NCBI GenBank assembly: GCA_051278195.1
Contig: JBNMQM010000003.1
Coordinates: 1 to 64,000 of the forward strand
Source: JAHRVQ01 sp051278195
Lineage (GTDB): Bacteria > Pseudomonadota > Gammaproteobacteria > Pseudomonadales > Azotimanducaceae
Length of the DNA: 64,000 bases
Direction of reading: 5' to 3'
Below, in pieces: positions 16,524 to 25,963 of the stretch. The stretch's first letter is position 1, and each line of letters starts with the position of its first letter. The notes under the pieces were generated by a model. It was not told the DNA's origin. It searched no databases and saw only the letters and a list, made by a program, of their open reading frames with translations. Made by a program: the position numbers and the translations under genes.

Positions 16524-17543
16524 CTAAATCTCTCGATAGCCTTCGGGATTTTTTTCTTGCCAATGCCAGGCGTCGCGACATATCTCACTGATGGTTTTCT
16601 CTGCTCGCCAGTTCAGTTCGGCAATTGCTTTATCCGGATTTGTATAGCTCGTGGGTATGTCACCAGCACGCCTGGGTCCTAGTACATAAGGTATTTTCAC
16701 TTGGTTGGCTGTTTCAAATGCCTCAATAATTTCCATTATTGAATAGCCTTTTCCTGTCCCCAAATTGTAGGTGACCAGTCCTGGCTTTTCCTGCAGCCTG
16801 TGCAATGCCGCTAAGTGACCCTTGGCAAGATCCACAACATGGATGTAATCCCTAATGCAGGTGCCGTCAGGGGTAGGGTAGTCATTGCCGTTGACCGTCA
16901 GCTTTTCGAGCCTGCCAACGGCTACTTGCGATACGTAGGGCAATAGATTGTTGGGCACACCACTTGGATCTTCACCAATTTCCCCCGAATCATGGGCCCC
17001 CCCTGGATTAAAATAGCGCAGTCTAGCCACGTTAAGCGTTGGATCAGCGTGACACAGATCTTCCAATATTTTTTCGATCATCAATTTTGTGCGACCGTAG
17101 GGATTTGTCGCGTCAGTTACTTCGCTAGTTTCAGTGATGGGAATCTTTGTAGGTTCTCCATAGACCGTTGCCGAGGAGCTAAACACCAAATTCTTAACGT
17201 CGAAGCTGCTCATGACTTGGCAAAGCGAAATCGCGCCGCTGATGTTCACATGGTAGTAATTCAGTGGGTCCGAAACAGAATCGCCGACGGCTTTGAGACC
17301 GGCAAAGTGAATGACGGCGTCAAGGTTCTCTTTCTCGAAGATTTCTTTAAGTCCAGGGCGGTCTAAAACATCCCGCTCGTAAAACTGAATGGTCCGATTG
17401 GTCAGGCGCTCGACTCTGTGGATAGCCGTCACGGAACTGTTAGAAAGGTTGTCTATGATCACGACCTCATGCCCGGCGTTGAGCAATTCAACCGCTGTGT
17501 GGGAGCCTATATAACCTGCACCACCTGTTAGCAAAACCTTCAC
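16524..17543 (-). CDS. galE: UDP-glucose 4-epimerase
   Basis: 339 residues, short-chain dehydrogenase-type NAD enzyme. GGAGYIGSH at the N terminus binds NAD, the catalytic Ser is in FSSSATVYG and the YxxxK pair in NPYGRTKLMIE. Produces UDP-galactose for the Leloir route and for surface polysaccharide. Its ATG overlaps the stop of the HAD gene (ATGA), so it is co-translated with it on the minus strand, facing galK. Confidence 0.95.
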   Translation of the reverse strand: MKVLLTGGAGYIGSHTAVELLNAGHEVVIIDNLSNSSVTAIHRVERLTNRTIQFYERDVLDRPGLKEIFEKENLDAVIHFAGLKAVGDSVSDPLNYYHVNISGAISLCQVMSSFDVKNLVFSSSATVYGEPTKIPITETSEVTDATNPYGRTKLMIEKILEDLCHADPTLNVARLRYFNPGGAHDSGEIGEDPSGVPNNLLPYVSQVAVGRLEKLTVNGNDYPTPDGTCIRDYIHVVDLAKGHLAALHRLQEKPGLVTYNLGTGKGYSIMEIIEAFETANQVKIPYVLGPRRAGDIPTSYTNPDKAIAELNWRAEKTISEICRDAWHWQEKNPEGYREI

Positions 17544-18184
17544 TTTAGAGAAAGACCGAGGTGACCTTCTAATGCATCGATCGCGTCTGCTGCGTTCAAC
17601 ACCTTGATCGTGGTCATACCCAGCGCTTTCGCTGGTTTGAGGTTGATGCCTAGGTCGTCAAGGAAAATGGCATCTTCGGGCTTTATATTCATAGCATCGC
17701 AAGCAATTTTGTAAATTTCGGGGTTGGGTTTGCGGATACCGACCTTGCTGGATTCAATGATCACGTCAAACAACTGCATGACATCTGTCACGGCTGCCGC
17801 GCGTTCCGAATTACTCGCCATGCCTGGGCCGGTGCCTGCATTTTTGACGTTGTTGGTGATGCAGCCTACTGGCATCTGACTTTTGATAATCTTTAGAGCC
17901 TTGACCATTTCGGGTCTCACTTCGCCGGATAGCAAAGCGAGCACGTCTTTGCCACGGACCTGATGGCCCTTGGCGCTTGCTTCGGCTGCGAACAGGGAAT
18001 CGAAGGACGACACATCAATTTCATTACTCTCAAGCTTAGCCCAGGCGTTAGTTTCTGGGTTAGTCGAGTTGATGCCACGGATGAAGTCTTTTGGTAATCC
18101 ATTTTCGGCTTCGAAACGGCTAAAAGCCTCGAAGGGACTCGTGGTAATAACGCCGCCGAAATCCCACAGTACAGCTTTGAACAT
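17540..18184 (-). CDS. HAD family hydrolase (HAD-IA)
   Basis: 214 residues. The HAD motif I is degenerate: the first Asp is in VLWDFGGVITTSP, where the second Asp of DxD is replaced by Gly. Motif II CITNNVK, motif III lysine in GIRKPNPEIY and motif IV IFLDDLGINLKPAKALG are present. The DFGGV form is common in epoxide-hydrolase N-terminal-like and YihX-like HADs. Probable sugar-phosphate or related phosphatase; coupling to galE makes a sugar phosphate attractive, but that is inference. Confidence 0.85.
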   Translation of the reverse strand: MFKAVLWDFGGVITTSPFEAFSRFEAENGLPKDFIRGINSTNPETNAWAKLESNEIDVSSFDSLFAAEASAKGHQVRGKDVLALLSGEVRPEMVKALKIIKSQMPVGCITNNVKNAGTGPGMASNSERAAAVTDVMQLFDVIIESSKVGIRKPNPEIYKIACDAMNIKPEDAIFLDDLGINLKPAKALGMTTIKVLNAADAIDALEGHLGLSLK

Positions 18185-18243
18185 ATTTCACTCGCGTCAG
18201 TCTAGGAATCCGAACCATATACAAATCAGACCTGCGTTGACAA

Positions 18244-19056
18244 TTATTCGCTAACGTTGATTTCAAACATAGCGGATTCAGGTCGAGCGAGTCCCCGTTG
18301 TGACCCACTAACTGCATCGATCATCAGCTGAACGTTAGCAGAATCAGGGAACTCGGCCTTGGCTTGTTTGACTGCCTCTTCCAAACGCATTTCGCGCATA
18401 AACAATATTCGGAAAGCCTTTCTGACCTCAGCGACGTCAGTCGCATCAAATCCAGCTCTTTCCATACCTACCTTGTTGATTACGCGCATATGAGCGGGAA
18501 AACCCTCTGCGATAGTGAATGGCAGGACGTCCTGTGTCACGCGGGACATGCCGCCGACCATCGACGCGAGTCCAATATGACAAAATTGATGAATCGCTGA
18601 CAAACCACCAATATTAGCGTGATCACCGATCACCACGTGCCCGCCGAGCGTTGCTGCGTGGGACATCACCACATGATTACCAACTGAGCAGTTGTGCGCG
18701 ACATGAGAGTGGGCCAGCAGATTGCAGTCATTACCGACCGTTGTGGCGGAATCTGCTTCAGTACCGCTATGGATACTGACAAATTCGCGAATGACGTTGC
18801 GGTCGCCGATATTGGTGTATGTGGCAGTTCCAGGCACGTACTTAGTATCCTGAGATTGAATGCCAATCGTAACAAATGGAAAGATGTCACAGTCTTTGCC
18901 GATGGTCGTGTGAGGATCTACAACGACATGTGAGCGCAAGCGGCTATTTGCATCGATTCGAACATTCTCGCCTATGGTACAAAAGGGACCGATGCTGCAA
19001 TTTTCCCCTATTTCAGCGGTTTTGTGGACAACGGCCTGAGGATCGATATTTATCAT
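18244..19056 (-). CDS. lpxA: acyl-ACP--UDP-N-acetylglucosamine O-acyltransferase
   Basis: 270 residues, first step of lipid A synthesis. The left-handed beta-helix hexapeptides run from IDPQAVVHKTAEIGENCSIG through HAATLGGHVVIGDHANIGG; HSHVAHNCSVGNHVVMSHAAT holds the catalytic histidine region. A C-terminal helical domain follows. It is separated from fabZ/lpxD/lpxB, which normally flank it, and instead lies upstream of a HAD gene and galE. It diverges from fabA across a 463-bp gap. Confidence 0.93.
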   Translation of the reverse strand: MINIDPQAVVHKTAEIGENCSIGPFCTIGENVRIDANSRLRSHVVVDPHTTIGKDCDIFPFVTIGIQSQDTKYVPGTATYTNIGDRNVIREFVSIHSGTEADSATTVGNDCNLLAHSHVAHNCSVGNHVVMSHAATLGGHVVIGDHANIGGLSAIHQFCHIGLASMVGGMSRVTQDVLPFTIAEGFPAHMRVINKVGMERAGFDATDVAEVRKAFRILFMREMRLEEAVKQAKAEFPDSANVQLMIDAVSGSQRGLARPESAMFEINVSE

Positions 19057-19519
19057 TATGCGTGCCTTGCTCGGATTATTGGTATTCTATCTGTCTAAGA
19101 CACTGTAAATGCAACCTGAGTTCCCCTTATATTGCGCAAGCATATTGCAAGCACGTGCAGGGCTGAAGCTACGATTTATTTCACCCAACAGAGCAGTTGG
19201 GCTGCACAATCTAACAGTTGTCATATGGCGCGATATCGCCATGAACCAGCTAACATAATGGTGCGGTCAAAGCAAAGCCAAGTTTGGCTACAGATCTCAA
19301 TTTACCGCGCAGAACTGTTTTTTTTTCAGGGGTCAATGATATAATTTCACATAATGCAATGACAGGGAATTATGCCCCGTCTAGGCCTATGTCTACACGC
19401 TCAGGCGTTCCTGACGGCGATGATATTATCAGGTAAAGTAGCGGGTAAATCGACGGTTAAAAACGGTCAAATCATAGTGCTTACTAAAAGTACTCTTAAA
19501 ACAAGTAGAATAATCGCTT
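19057..19519. other. lpxA-fabA divergent intergenic region
   Basis: 463 bp between the divergent lpxA and fabA genes, so it must hold both promoters. Visible: a direct repeat of ATTGC..AAGCA near 19132-19155, a near-palindrome around GCGATATCGC-like sequence at about 19225-19242 and an extended -10 for fabA (listed separately). No open frame here has coding character and no RNA gene is recognised. Unsaturated fatty acid genes are often under FabR- or DesT-like control; no matching operator was recognised by eye. Confidence 0.5.
19337..19345 (+). promoter_or_regulatory. extended -10 promoter element upstream of fabA
   Basis: TGATATAAT is a full TGnTATAAT extended -10 box, in an AT-rich stretch after eight or more T residues. 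A -35 box is weak, as is usual for extended -10 promoters. The predicted leader to the fabA ATG would be about 165 nt, long enough for leader control. Confidence 0.4.
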
Positions 19520-20074
19520 ATGAACAACGAAAAGATCATTCCCGAGCTTGATAGGTCCCTCGTGGACAAACACAGTTTTAGCCGCGAAGAGCTATTGGAA
19601 TGCGGCCACGGTACATTGTTCGGGCCTGGCCGCGCCCACCTCCCCATCGACGAAATGCTGATGGTCGACCGTATCATTGAAATTACCGAAACCGGTGGTA
19701 AAAAGGGTAAAGGGCGGATTGTGGCGGAATTGGATATCAATCCTGATCTTTGGTTTTTCAAATGCCACTTCATCGATGATCCCGTAATGCCGGGCTGCCT
19801 CGGTCTTGACGCACTATGGCAATTGGTCGGTTTTTATCTTGCCTGGAAAGGCAACTATGGAGCAGGACGTGCCCTAGGCTGCGGCAAAGTCGCTTTTCGG
19901 GGTCAGGTTTTGCCTACGACTAAGAAACTGACGTATGACATCGAGCTAACCCGAGTACGTGGTGGCAAAACTGTCCTTGGCATCGCAGATGCCCGAGTAT
20001 TAGCGGACGGCGAGCAGATTTATCTGGCGCAAGACGTCAAAGTTGGACTATTTACCTCTCTAGATGATTTTTAG
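19520..20074 (+). CDS. fabA: 3-hydroxydecanoyl-ACP dehydratase/isomerase
   Basis: 184 residues (about 12 longer than E. coli FabA at the N terminus). Catalytic His83 in KCHFIDDPVMPGCLGLDALWQLVG and Asp97 are present in the classic FabA sequence. Dehydrates 3-hydroxydecanoyl-ACP and isomerises trans-2 to cis-3-decenoyl-ACP, the branch point to unsaturated fatty acids without oxygen. fabB follows after 8 bp. The ribosome site before ATG 19520 is weak. Confidence 0.97.
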   Translation: MNNEKIIPELDRSLVDKHSFSREELLECGHGTLFGPGRAHLPIDEMLMVDRIIEITETGGKKGKGRIVAELDINPDLWFFKCHFIDDPVMPGCLGLDALWQLVGFYLAWKGNYGAGRALGCGKVAFRGQVLPTTKKLTYDIELTRVRGGKTVLGIADARVLADGEQIYLAQDVKVGLFTSLDDF

Positions 20075-20082
20075 GTGATCTT

Positions 20083-21303
20083 ATGAAACGCGCTGTGATT
20101 ACCGGAATGGGGCTCGTATCGCCTCTGGGCAATAACAAGGCAGAAACCCTCGAGTCTCTTAAAGAGACGCGTTCAGGTATCAAATTCCAGGAAGCTTATA
20201 AGGAGATGGGACTTCGATCTCATGTTGCCGGTAGCATCGAAATTGATATCGAAGCCCTTATCGATCGTAAACTCCGGCGGTTCATGGGGGATGCTGCGGC
20301 CTTTGCTTATGTGGCGATGGTAGAGGCTATTGAAGATTCTGGCCTCTCAGAAGACCTTGTATCGAATGTTCGTGCTGGTGTCGTTGCAGGCTCGGGTGGA
20401 GCGTCTTCTAGTAATTTGACGGAAGCTGCTGACATTTTGCGAGAGAAAGGGCTCAAGCGAATTGGGCCTTATCGGGTGACCCGCACTATGGGTTCTACGG
20501 TTTCTGCCTGCTTAGCGACCGCCTTCAAAATAAAGGGGGTGAATTATTCAATTACTTCAGCCTGCTCCACGAGCGCACATTGCATCGGTCACGCAGCTGA
20601 GTTGATACAACTAGGCAAGCAAGACATCGTGTTTGCTGGCGGCGGTGAAGAAGAGCACTGGTCTATGACCTCATTATTTGACGCAATGGGTGCGCTTTCG
20701 ACAGCTAGAAACGATCACCCCGGGACAGCGTCTCGTGCCTACGATAAGGATCGTGACGGCTTTGTGATTGCCGGTGGCGGTGGCTGCGTTGTGGTTGAAG
20801 AGTACGAACATGCCAAAGCCCGAGGCGCAAAGATTTATGCTGAGTTAGTCGGCTACGGCGCAACTTCAGATGGTTTCGATATGGTTGCACCTTCAGGAGA
20901 AGGAGGCCAACGGGCGATGGAATTAGCGCGAGCAACAGTGCCGGAGCCTATCGATTACATCAATGCTCACGGTACCAGCACACCTGCGGGTGATATCCCT
21001 GAAATTAGAGCCATCCGCAATGTGTTTGGTGCGGATATGCCGCCAATTAGTTCAACGAAATCATTGTCAGGGCATTCTTTGGGAGCAGCTGGAGTTCATG
21101 AAGCTATCTATTCTCTGCTGATGTTAGAAAACGATTTCATCTGTGAATCTGCCAATATCGATGAATTGGACCCGGAGGTCGCCGATGCGCCAATAGTTCG
21201 CGCCAGAATCGATAATGCCGGCATCAAAACTGTGATGTCGAACAGCTTTGGGTTCGGTGGTACTAATGCCGTGTTGATATTTCAGAAGATGACGGACGTT
21301 TAG
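20083..21303 (+). CDS. fabB: beta-ketoacyl-ACP synthase I
   Basis: 406 residues, condensing enzyme that elongates cis-3-decenoyl-ACP. Active-site Cys161 in TSACSTSAHCIGHA, His in NAHGTSTPAGD and His in KSLSGHSLGAAGVHEA. The fabA-fabB pair is the gammaproteobacterial hallmark of the unsaturated fatty acid pathway. Same operon as fabA. Confidence 0.97.
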   Translation: MKRAVITGMGLVSPLGNNKAETLESLKETRSGIKFQEAYKEMGLRSHVAGSIEIDIEALIDRKLRRFMGDAAAFAYVAMVEAIEDSGLSEDLVSNVRAGVVAGSGGASSSNLTEAADILREKGLKRIGPYRVTRTMGSTVSACLATAFKIKGVNYSITSACSTSAHCIGHAAELIQLGKQDIVFAGGGEEEHWSMTSLFDAMGALSTARNDHPGTASRAYDKDRDGFVIAGGGGCVVVEEYEHAKARGAKIYAELVGYGATSDGFDMVAPSGEGGQRAMELARATVPEPIDYINAHGTSTPAGDIPEIRAIRNVFGADMPPISSTKSLSGHSLGAAGVHEAIYSLLMLENDFICESANIDELDPEVADAPIVRARIDNAGIKTVMSNSFGFGGTNAVLIFQKMTDV

Positions 21304-21474
21304 TAGGTGTCGGGCTCTCGATGGCGTGCTAAGAATGACCCACGCCTAAAGAGACGGGTCGAATGAGTAGCGCCGTAAAGGGGTGAAGGGCGCAGTTAGG
21401 AAGCTTTATGGTGCCTTTACTGAATGTTTACCAAGCTGAACTAACCTTTACGGTAACTCTTATTTGATTTCACC

Positions 21475-21510
21475 CTCGATTCCACTCTCGATTCCACTCT
21501 TGATTTAAAT
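21475..21510 (+). repeat. 12-bp tandem repeat in the phoB-like leader
   Basis: CTCGATTCCACT occurs twice head to tail at 21475-21498, followed by a decayed third copy (CTTGATTTAAAT). It lies just before the ribosome site and ATG (21528) of the response regulator. Not a Pho box, whose units are 11 bp CTGTCAT-type. Confidence 0.75.
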
Positions 21511-21527
21511 ACAGGTAGAAAAAGCTT

Positions 21528-22217
21528 ATGGGTCGCTCCAAGATTGTTGTTATCGAAGACGAGCCTGATATCGTCGAGGTTATCTGCTACAACCTGCAGC
21601 GCGAAGGGTATCAAGTGTCCTCAACGGTACGTGGCGATGAGGGGCTTGCACTGGTCAGAAATCAATCTCCGACTCTGGTGATTCTTGATTTGATGCTACC
21701 TGGGATGGACGGGCTTACTGTCTTGCAGCAAATTAAAGCTGACCCTCTGACCCATGCAACCCCTGTCATTATTATTTCAGCAAAAGGCGAAGAATCCGAT
21801 GTCGTGATTGGTCTAGGGCTCGGCGCTGACGATTACATCGCCAAACCGTTTAGTCCACGGGAGATGCTCGCAAGGGTGAAAGCAGTATTACGGCGTGGTC
21901 CACTTCAAGAAGAGCAGCAAAAAGACCGCATCGTCGCTAAGAATCTCGTAATAGACCCAGGACGCCATGAGGTGAGAGCCGCCGGTGAACTGGTCCGCCT
22001 CACTGCTACAGAATTCAAACTCCTTCATCAACTCGCATCCCAACCCGGTCGAGCCTACACTCGCGAACAACTACTGAATCGCGTAGTGGGCGAGGGCGTT
22101 GTTGTTGTTGATCGCAATATCGATGTGCACATTCGGTCGGTACGAAAAAAACTCGGGGAACTGGGCGAAATGATTCAAACGATCCGCGGGGTAGGTTACC
22201 GGTTCGTTGACGATTGA
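21528..22217 (+). CDS. phoB: OmpR/PhoB family response regulator, PhoB-like
   Basis: 229 residues: receiver domain (1-120) with acidic pair E10-D11, phosphoacceptor Asp54 and Lys in DDYIAKPF; winged-helix DNA-binding domain (about 130-229) ending IQTIRGVGYRF. Best fit is PhoB, the phosphate-starvation regulator. Normally phoR follows; here the next gene is a convergent GGDEF protein overlapping by 22 bp, so the regulator is an orphan in this window. Another OmpR-family identity is possible. Confidence 0.75.
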   Translation: MGRSKIVVIEDEPDIVEVICYNLQREGYQVSSTVRGDEGLALVRNQSPTLVILDLMLPGMDGLTVLQQIKADPLTHATPVIIISAKGEESDVVIGLGLGADDYIAKPFSPREMLARVKAVLRRGPLQEEQQKDRIVAKNLVIDPGRHEVRAAGELVRLTATEFKLLHQLASQPGRAYTREQLLNRVVGEGVVVVDRNIDVHIRSVRKKLGELGEMIQTIRGVGYRFVDD

Positions 22218-24319
22218 ACGCTAGTGGGTGGCAGCTGATGTTTTATATTTTCACCGGTCAGTAACAGATCGCCCTTCAAACCATCGACGCCCAACGAGGT
22301 CGCAAGTGTCGCTTCCTTCTGAGTTGTCATCCCATCTGCAATAACTTCGATGCCTAGATCGTGAGCCATGCTGACGATACTTTTGAAGAAGATTGCGCTC
22401 TTCGGATTGTCGGTGATACTTTCAATTACAGTAATATCAATTCGAATTGTGTCCAGATTCAGCTGAAACAAGTGCGTCAGTGGCGTGCGGGGTGAGGCGA
22501 ATAAGTTGAGCGAAAGTTTTACCCCGAGGGCTGAAATTTCTTCGGCTAAAGGTAAAAATTCTCTCAGGGTAAAATCAGCTTTCGTTTCTGCAATTTCCAA
22601 GATCAAGTGCTGTGGTGAGATGCCAGAACTCGATAGGGCATTCCTTAAGCTGCCGATAAAATTAGTATTGATCAAGTGAAAACCAGGGAATGGTATGACG
22701 AGCGATAAGTCCTCTCTGCTAGGACAAGCCTTTTGCCAGTCGACAAATTGCAAACAACCCTCTTTCAAAATTTTGTAGCTGAAGCGGGTTTGCAGTTGAG
22801 CTTGTTCCATCCCGTCGAGCAGCTTAGATGTGTCGATGATCCCTTTAGTTGCATGAGGCCAAACCAGTGACGCGTAATAGCCTTTAACCTCTCCCGGTCC
22901 AGACGCAAAGTAGGGGGTGTAGCTAACTTCTAGTTCTCCGGCCGACAATGCATCGCGCAAGCCATTTTCAATGCCTATCTTGTCTAAATAGTTCTCGTTG
23001 AGTGAATCAGTAAAGAACTTAACTTCGCCGTTTCCTTTAGTCTTCGCACTTTGCATCGCAACGCTACTGTTAGTCAACAACTCAGCTGATGTGTCACCAC
23101 ACTCCGGATAGGTTGCGATACCAATACAGGCACTGGAGTAAATTTCGTTACCCTCGATCAAAAATGGTTCATCAAAGCTGCGCAAAATTTTCTGCGCCAT
23201 CTTACTCGCGTCAGCCGCATCAAACATATGGGTAAGCGCGATCGTGAACTCATCACCGCCTAATCGAGCGGCAATATCCAAATCGGAAATGCAACTTTTT
23301 AATCTATGAGCTACGCCCTGTAATAACTTATCGCCGGCATTGTGCCCCAGACCCTTGTTGATATGGGAGAAATGGTCAAGCCCGACGTAGATGACAGCGC
23401 AGGGTGCGGATCGTTTGCGTGAAATAAGTACATTCGTTTTTGCTTTATACAGCTCAATCAAACCACTCAATACTTCTTCAAACTTAAAGCGATTCGATAA
23501 ACCTGTTAGCAGGTCATGGGTCGTTAGCGAGGTAATTTGTTCGTCGGTCCGAGACCGCCTCGAAATATCCTTGAAAACTAATAGTCCCGTTAAGCGCTCG
23601 TGACCTTGTATTGGAACAGCAACAAATGTTGTCGTCACTTTACCACCGTCGTTGGTCCACAAAACTGCTTTTTTAACTTGCACGGTCTTCTTGTTAGCAA
23701 GTGCTTGGGCAACCGTATGTTTATCCCAGGTCGACGTAGTTTCGTGAAAATCTTTTTCAAAAATGGTTTCTAGCCCAGTGCCGATCACTTCGCTGTAACG
23801 GCTTCTCAACAGCTTGATCATATGCGGATTGCAATATCCGATGCGGCCATCGGCATCAATGCCGACGACACCTTCTTCACCTTTTTCGCCCATCTCGTCC
23901 TCGAACTCGCGGATGGTAACGATATCCTGGCGGATTTTTTCCAAGTCCAGCAGTGCAGCCACTTTTTGCCGAAGTTGATCTGGGTTGATGGGTTTGTACA
24001 GGATTTCTGTTGGCCATACTGAACCACCGTGTAGGCTAGCTTTACGAGGCGAAAAATTAGTTTCCATGAGAATTATAGGAATATTGGTTGTTTGGCCATT
24101 TCCTGCGAGCTGGTTGATCACCTGATAACCGTCCATGTCGGGCATGTCGGCGTCCAAAAGAACCAGTGCAGGCTTTTTCTCAGTCGCAAGCTTGATTGCC
24201 TCAAGGCCACTCGTGGCAATCAGTACATCCGCTTCGATATCGCTCGCGAGCGCCGCGAGGGTGAGCCGATTGGATGGAGAGTCATCGGCAATTAATATTT
24301 CAGGCAATATATTAGTCAA
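22196..24319 (-). CDS. receiver-PAS-GGDEF protein with degenerate EAL domain
   Basis: 707 residues. Domains: CheY-like receiver (about 7-122, phosphoacceptor Asp56, Lys109), PAS (about 150-255), GGDEF (about 265-430, intact GGDEF at 354-358) and an EAL-like domain (about 445-700). The EAL signature GxEALxRW reads G480-YYAS-LVW, so the metal-binding Glu is Tyr482; the DDFGTGYSSL and AEGVET motifs are also eroded (NLFASPRTPL, ADGMTT). It should make cyclic-di-GMP when phosphorylated but not degrade it; the EAL part may only sense or bind. It has no membrane segment. Orphan receiver, partner kinase unknown. Confidence 0.9.
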   Translation of the reverse strand: MTNILPEILIADDSPSNRLTLAALASDIEADVLIATSGLEAIKLATEKKPALVLLDADMPDMDGYQVINQLAGNGQTTNIPIILMETNFSPRKASLHGGSVWPTEILYKPINPDQLRQKVAALLDLEKIRQDIVTIREFEDEMGEKGEEGVVGIDADGRIGYCNPHMIKLLRSRYSEVIGTGLETIFEKDFHETTSTWDKHTVAQALANKKTVQVKKAVLWTNDGGKVTTTFVAVPIQGHERLTGLLVFKDISRRSRTDEQITSLTTHDLLTGLSNRFKFEEVLSGLIELYKAKTNVLISRKRSAPCAVIYVGLDHFSHINKGLGHNAGDKLLQGVAHRLKSCISDLDIAARLGGDEFTIALTHMFDAADASKMAQKILRSFDEPFLIEGNEIYSSACIGIATYPECGDTSAELLTNSSVAMQSAKTKGNGEVKFFTDSLNENYLDKIGIENGLRDALSAGELEVSYTPYFASGPGEVKGYYASLVWPHATKGIIDTSKLLDGMEQAQLQTRFSYKILKEGCLQFVDWQKACPSREDLSLVIPFPGFHLINTNFIGSLRNALSSSGISPQHLILEIAETKADFTLREFLPLAEEISALGVKLSLNLFASPRTPLTHLFQLNLDTIRIDITVIESITDNPKSAIFFKSIVSMAHDLGIEVIADGMTTQKEATLATSLGVDGLKGDLLLTGENIKHQLPPTSVQSSTNR

Positions 24320-24388
24320 ACGCCATTGATCTGTATTATGTAAAGCTACAGTATAGATGACGGTTCGCGGAATACGTCAACGCCAAAC

Positions 24389-25963
24389 CTATAAACGGCG
24401 GATTATTTCTCGGGCGGCGTTCATGCCGGGAATGCCGCTGACACCGCCACCTGGGTGGGTTCCTGCGCCGCAGAGGAATAAATGACTGATTTGGCTCTGG
24501 TATTGGGCCATTCCAAGCATCGGCCGGGCGCTGAATAATTGATCAAGGCTCAAGCGCCCGTGAAAGATATCGCCACCAGTTAGGCCGAATTTTTGTTCCA
24601 GATCCCATGGTGAATGGCTCTGAACCGCCAGTATTAGATCTTTGAATCCCGGTGCAGAAGCTTCTACAACATTAAAAATCGCTTCTATAGCAGCAGCTTT
24701 ACGCTCTACCCAGCCTGCACCAAGCGAGGGGTCGAAATGCTGGCAAAAAAGACTGGCAACATGCTGTTTTGGTGGCGCAAGGCTATCATCAACCAGGCTC
24801 GGGATGAGCATTTCGACAATGGGATTGATCGAAAAGTCTGATTGGCGAGCGTCTTGATAAGCACGCTCCATGTACTTCAGGCTGGGCGCCATGATGATCC
24901 CACCCTTTAGAACTTCGGAATCAGGCTGAGCCGTAAAGGTCGGGAGTTGGCTGAGCGCAACATTAAGGCGGAAGGTGCCGCTTTGTGATTTGTAGTGTTT
25001 GAAGTGCTGCTTTGTTTCTGGCGCGATGTGCTCGTCGGCAAGCAGCTTTTCATGAAGAAGGCGTGGGTTGACATTCGCCACCACAAAATCAGCTGCCATG
25101 TGAGTTCCGTCGCTGGTCATTATCCCATTTGCTTGGCCATTCGTAACCATGACTCGTTCGACTGGCGTGCCAGTTCTAATACTCACACCTAGATGCTCAG
25201 CTTCTGTCGCCATGGCCTGAGTGATGGCGCCCATGCCACCGCGGGCATGGCCCCAAGTACCAGATTTACCATTAACACCGCCGACCACATGATGTAGCAA
25301 CACGTAGGCGGAACCTGGGGCAAACGGGCTATCGAAATGACCGACCACGGCGTCGAAGCCAAAAACCGCCTTGATGGGCTCTGATTCAAAGTATTCTGAG
25401 AGGTACTCATCAGCACTTATCGTGAACAATTTTAACAGTCGCCGCTTGTCGGCAGCAGTGAGTGCAGCGAACTGGCGAGACAACTGAAAGACCTTAAAGA
25501 GGTCCAAAATACCGCCGTTTATGGTGTTTGGCGGTGTTTGCAACATTGCCCATCTCACCAGCGGCACGATGGCTTCCAGGTCGTCATAGTACCGGGGTAG
25601 TGCTGCCGAATCGTGAGCTGAAAATTTTGCAAACTCTTTCTGAGTGCGCGCTAAATCGGGATACAAGGCAAGAAAGTTACCGTCTGGCAAAGGCAAAAAG
25701 TTACTGACTGGGCGCTCTATGATGTCAAGTCCATGGCCCGCTAGATTGAGATCAGACATGACGGTTGGGTGGAGTAGGCTGACTGTATAGCTGGCGGTGG
25801 AATTTCTGAAGCCCGGGTGAAACTCTTCGGTGACCGCAGCGCCCCCGACAACATCTCGAGCCTCAAGAACGGTTATTTTGTGGCCAGCTTTAGCCAGATA
25901 GCAGGCCGCCACAAGCCCGTTGTGACCACCGCCAATAATGATGCCGTGCTTTTTACTCGTCAA
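24389..25963 (-). CDS. FAD-dependent oxidoreductase, PYROXD2/CrtI-like
   Basis: 524 residues. N-terminal dinucleotide-binding GGGHNGLVAACYLAKAG followed by EARDVVGGAA, and the C-terminal FAD-contact segment CGAGTHPGGGVSGIPGMNAA, as in phytoene desaturase-like and PYROXD2 proteins. No carotenoid genes are nearby, so a PYROXD2-like oxidoreductase of unknown substrate is preferred. The start is TTG at 25963: a TAA stop sits directly before it in frame and there is no ATG before the nucleotide-binding motif. The start lies inside the first unit of a 15-bp tandem repeat. Confidence 0.85.
   Translation of the reverse strand: MTSKKHGIIIGGGHNGLVAACYLAKAGHKITVLEARDVVGGAAVTEEFHPGFRNSTASYTVSLLHPTVMSDLNLAGHGLDIIERPVSNFLPLPDGNFLALYPDLARTQKEFAKFSAHDSAALPRYYDDLEAIVPLVRWAMLQTPPNTINGGILDLFKVFQLSRQFAALTAADKRRLLKLFTISADEYLSEYFESEPIKAVFGFDAVVGHFDSPFAPGSAYVLLHHVVGGVNGKSGTWGHARGGMGAITQAMATEAEHLGVSIRTGTPVERVMVTNGQANGIMTSDGTHMAADFVVANVNPRLLHEKLLADEHIAPETKQHFKHYKSQSGTFRLNVALSQLPTFTAQPDSEVLKGGIIMAPSLKYMERAYQDARQSDFSINPIVEMLIPSLVDDSLAPPKQHVASLFCQHFDPSLGAGWVERKAAAIEAIFNVVEASAPGFKDLILAVQSHSPWDLEQKFGLTGGDIFHGRLSLDQLFSARPMLGMAQYQSQISHLFLCGAGTHPGGGVSGIPGMNAAREIIRRL

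Noticed and set aside
21304..21527. Pho box before the phoB-like gene
   Set aside because: No CTGTCAT-type 11-bp repeats; the repeats found are 12-bp CTCGATTCCACT units.
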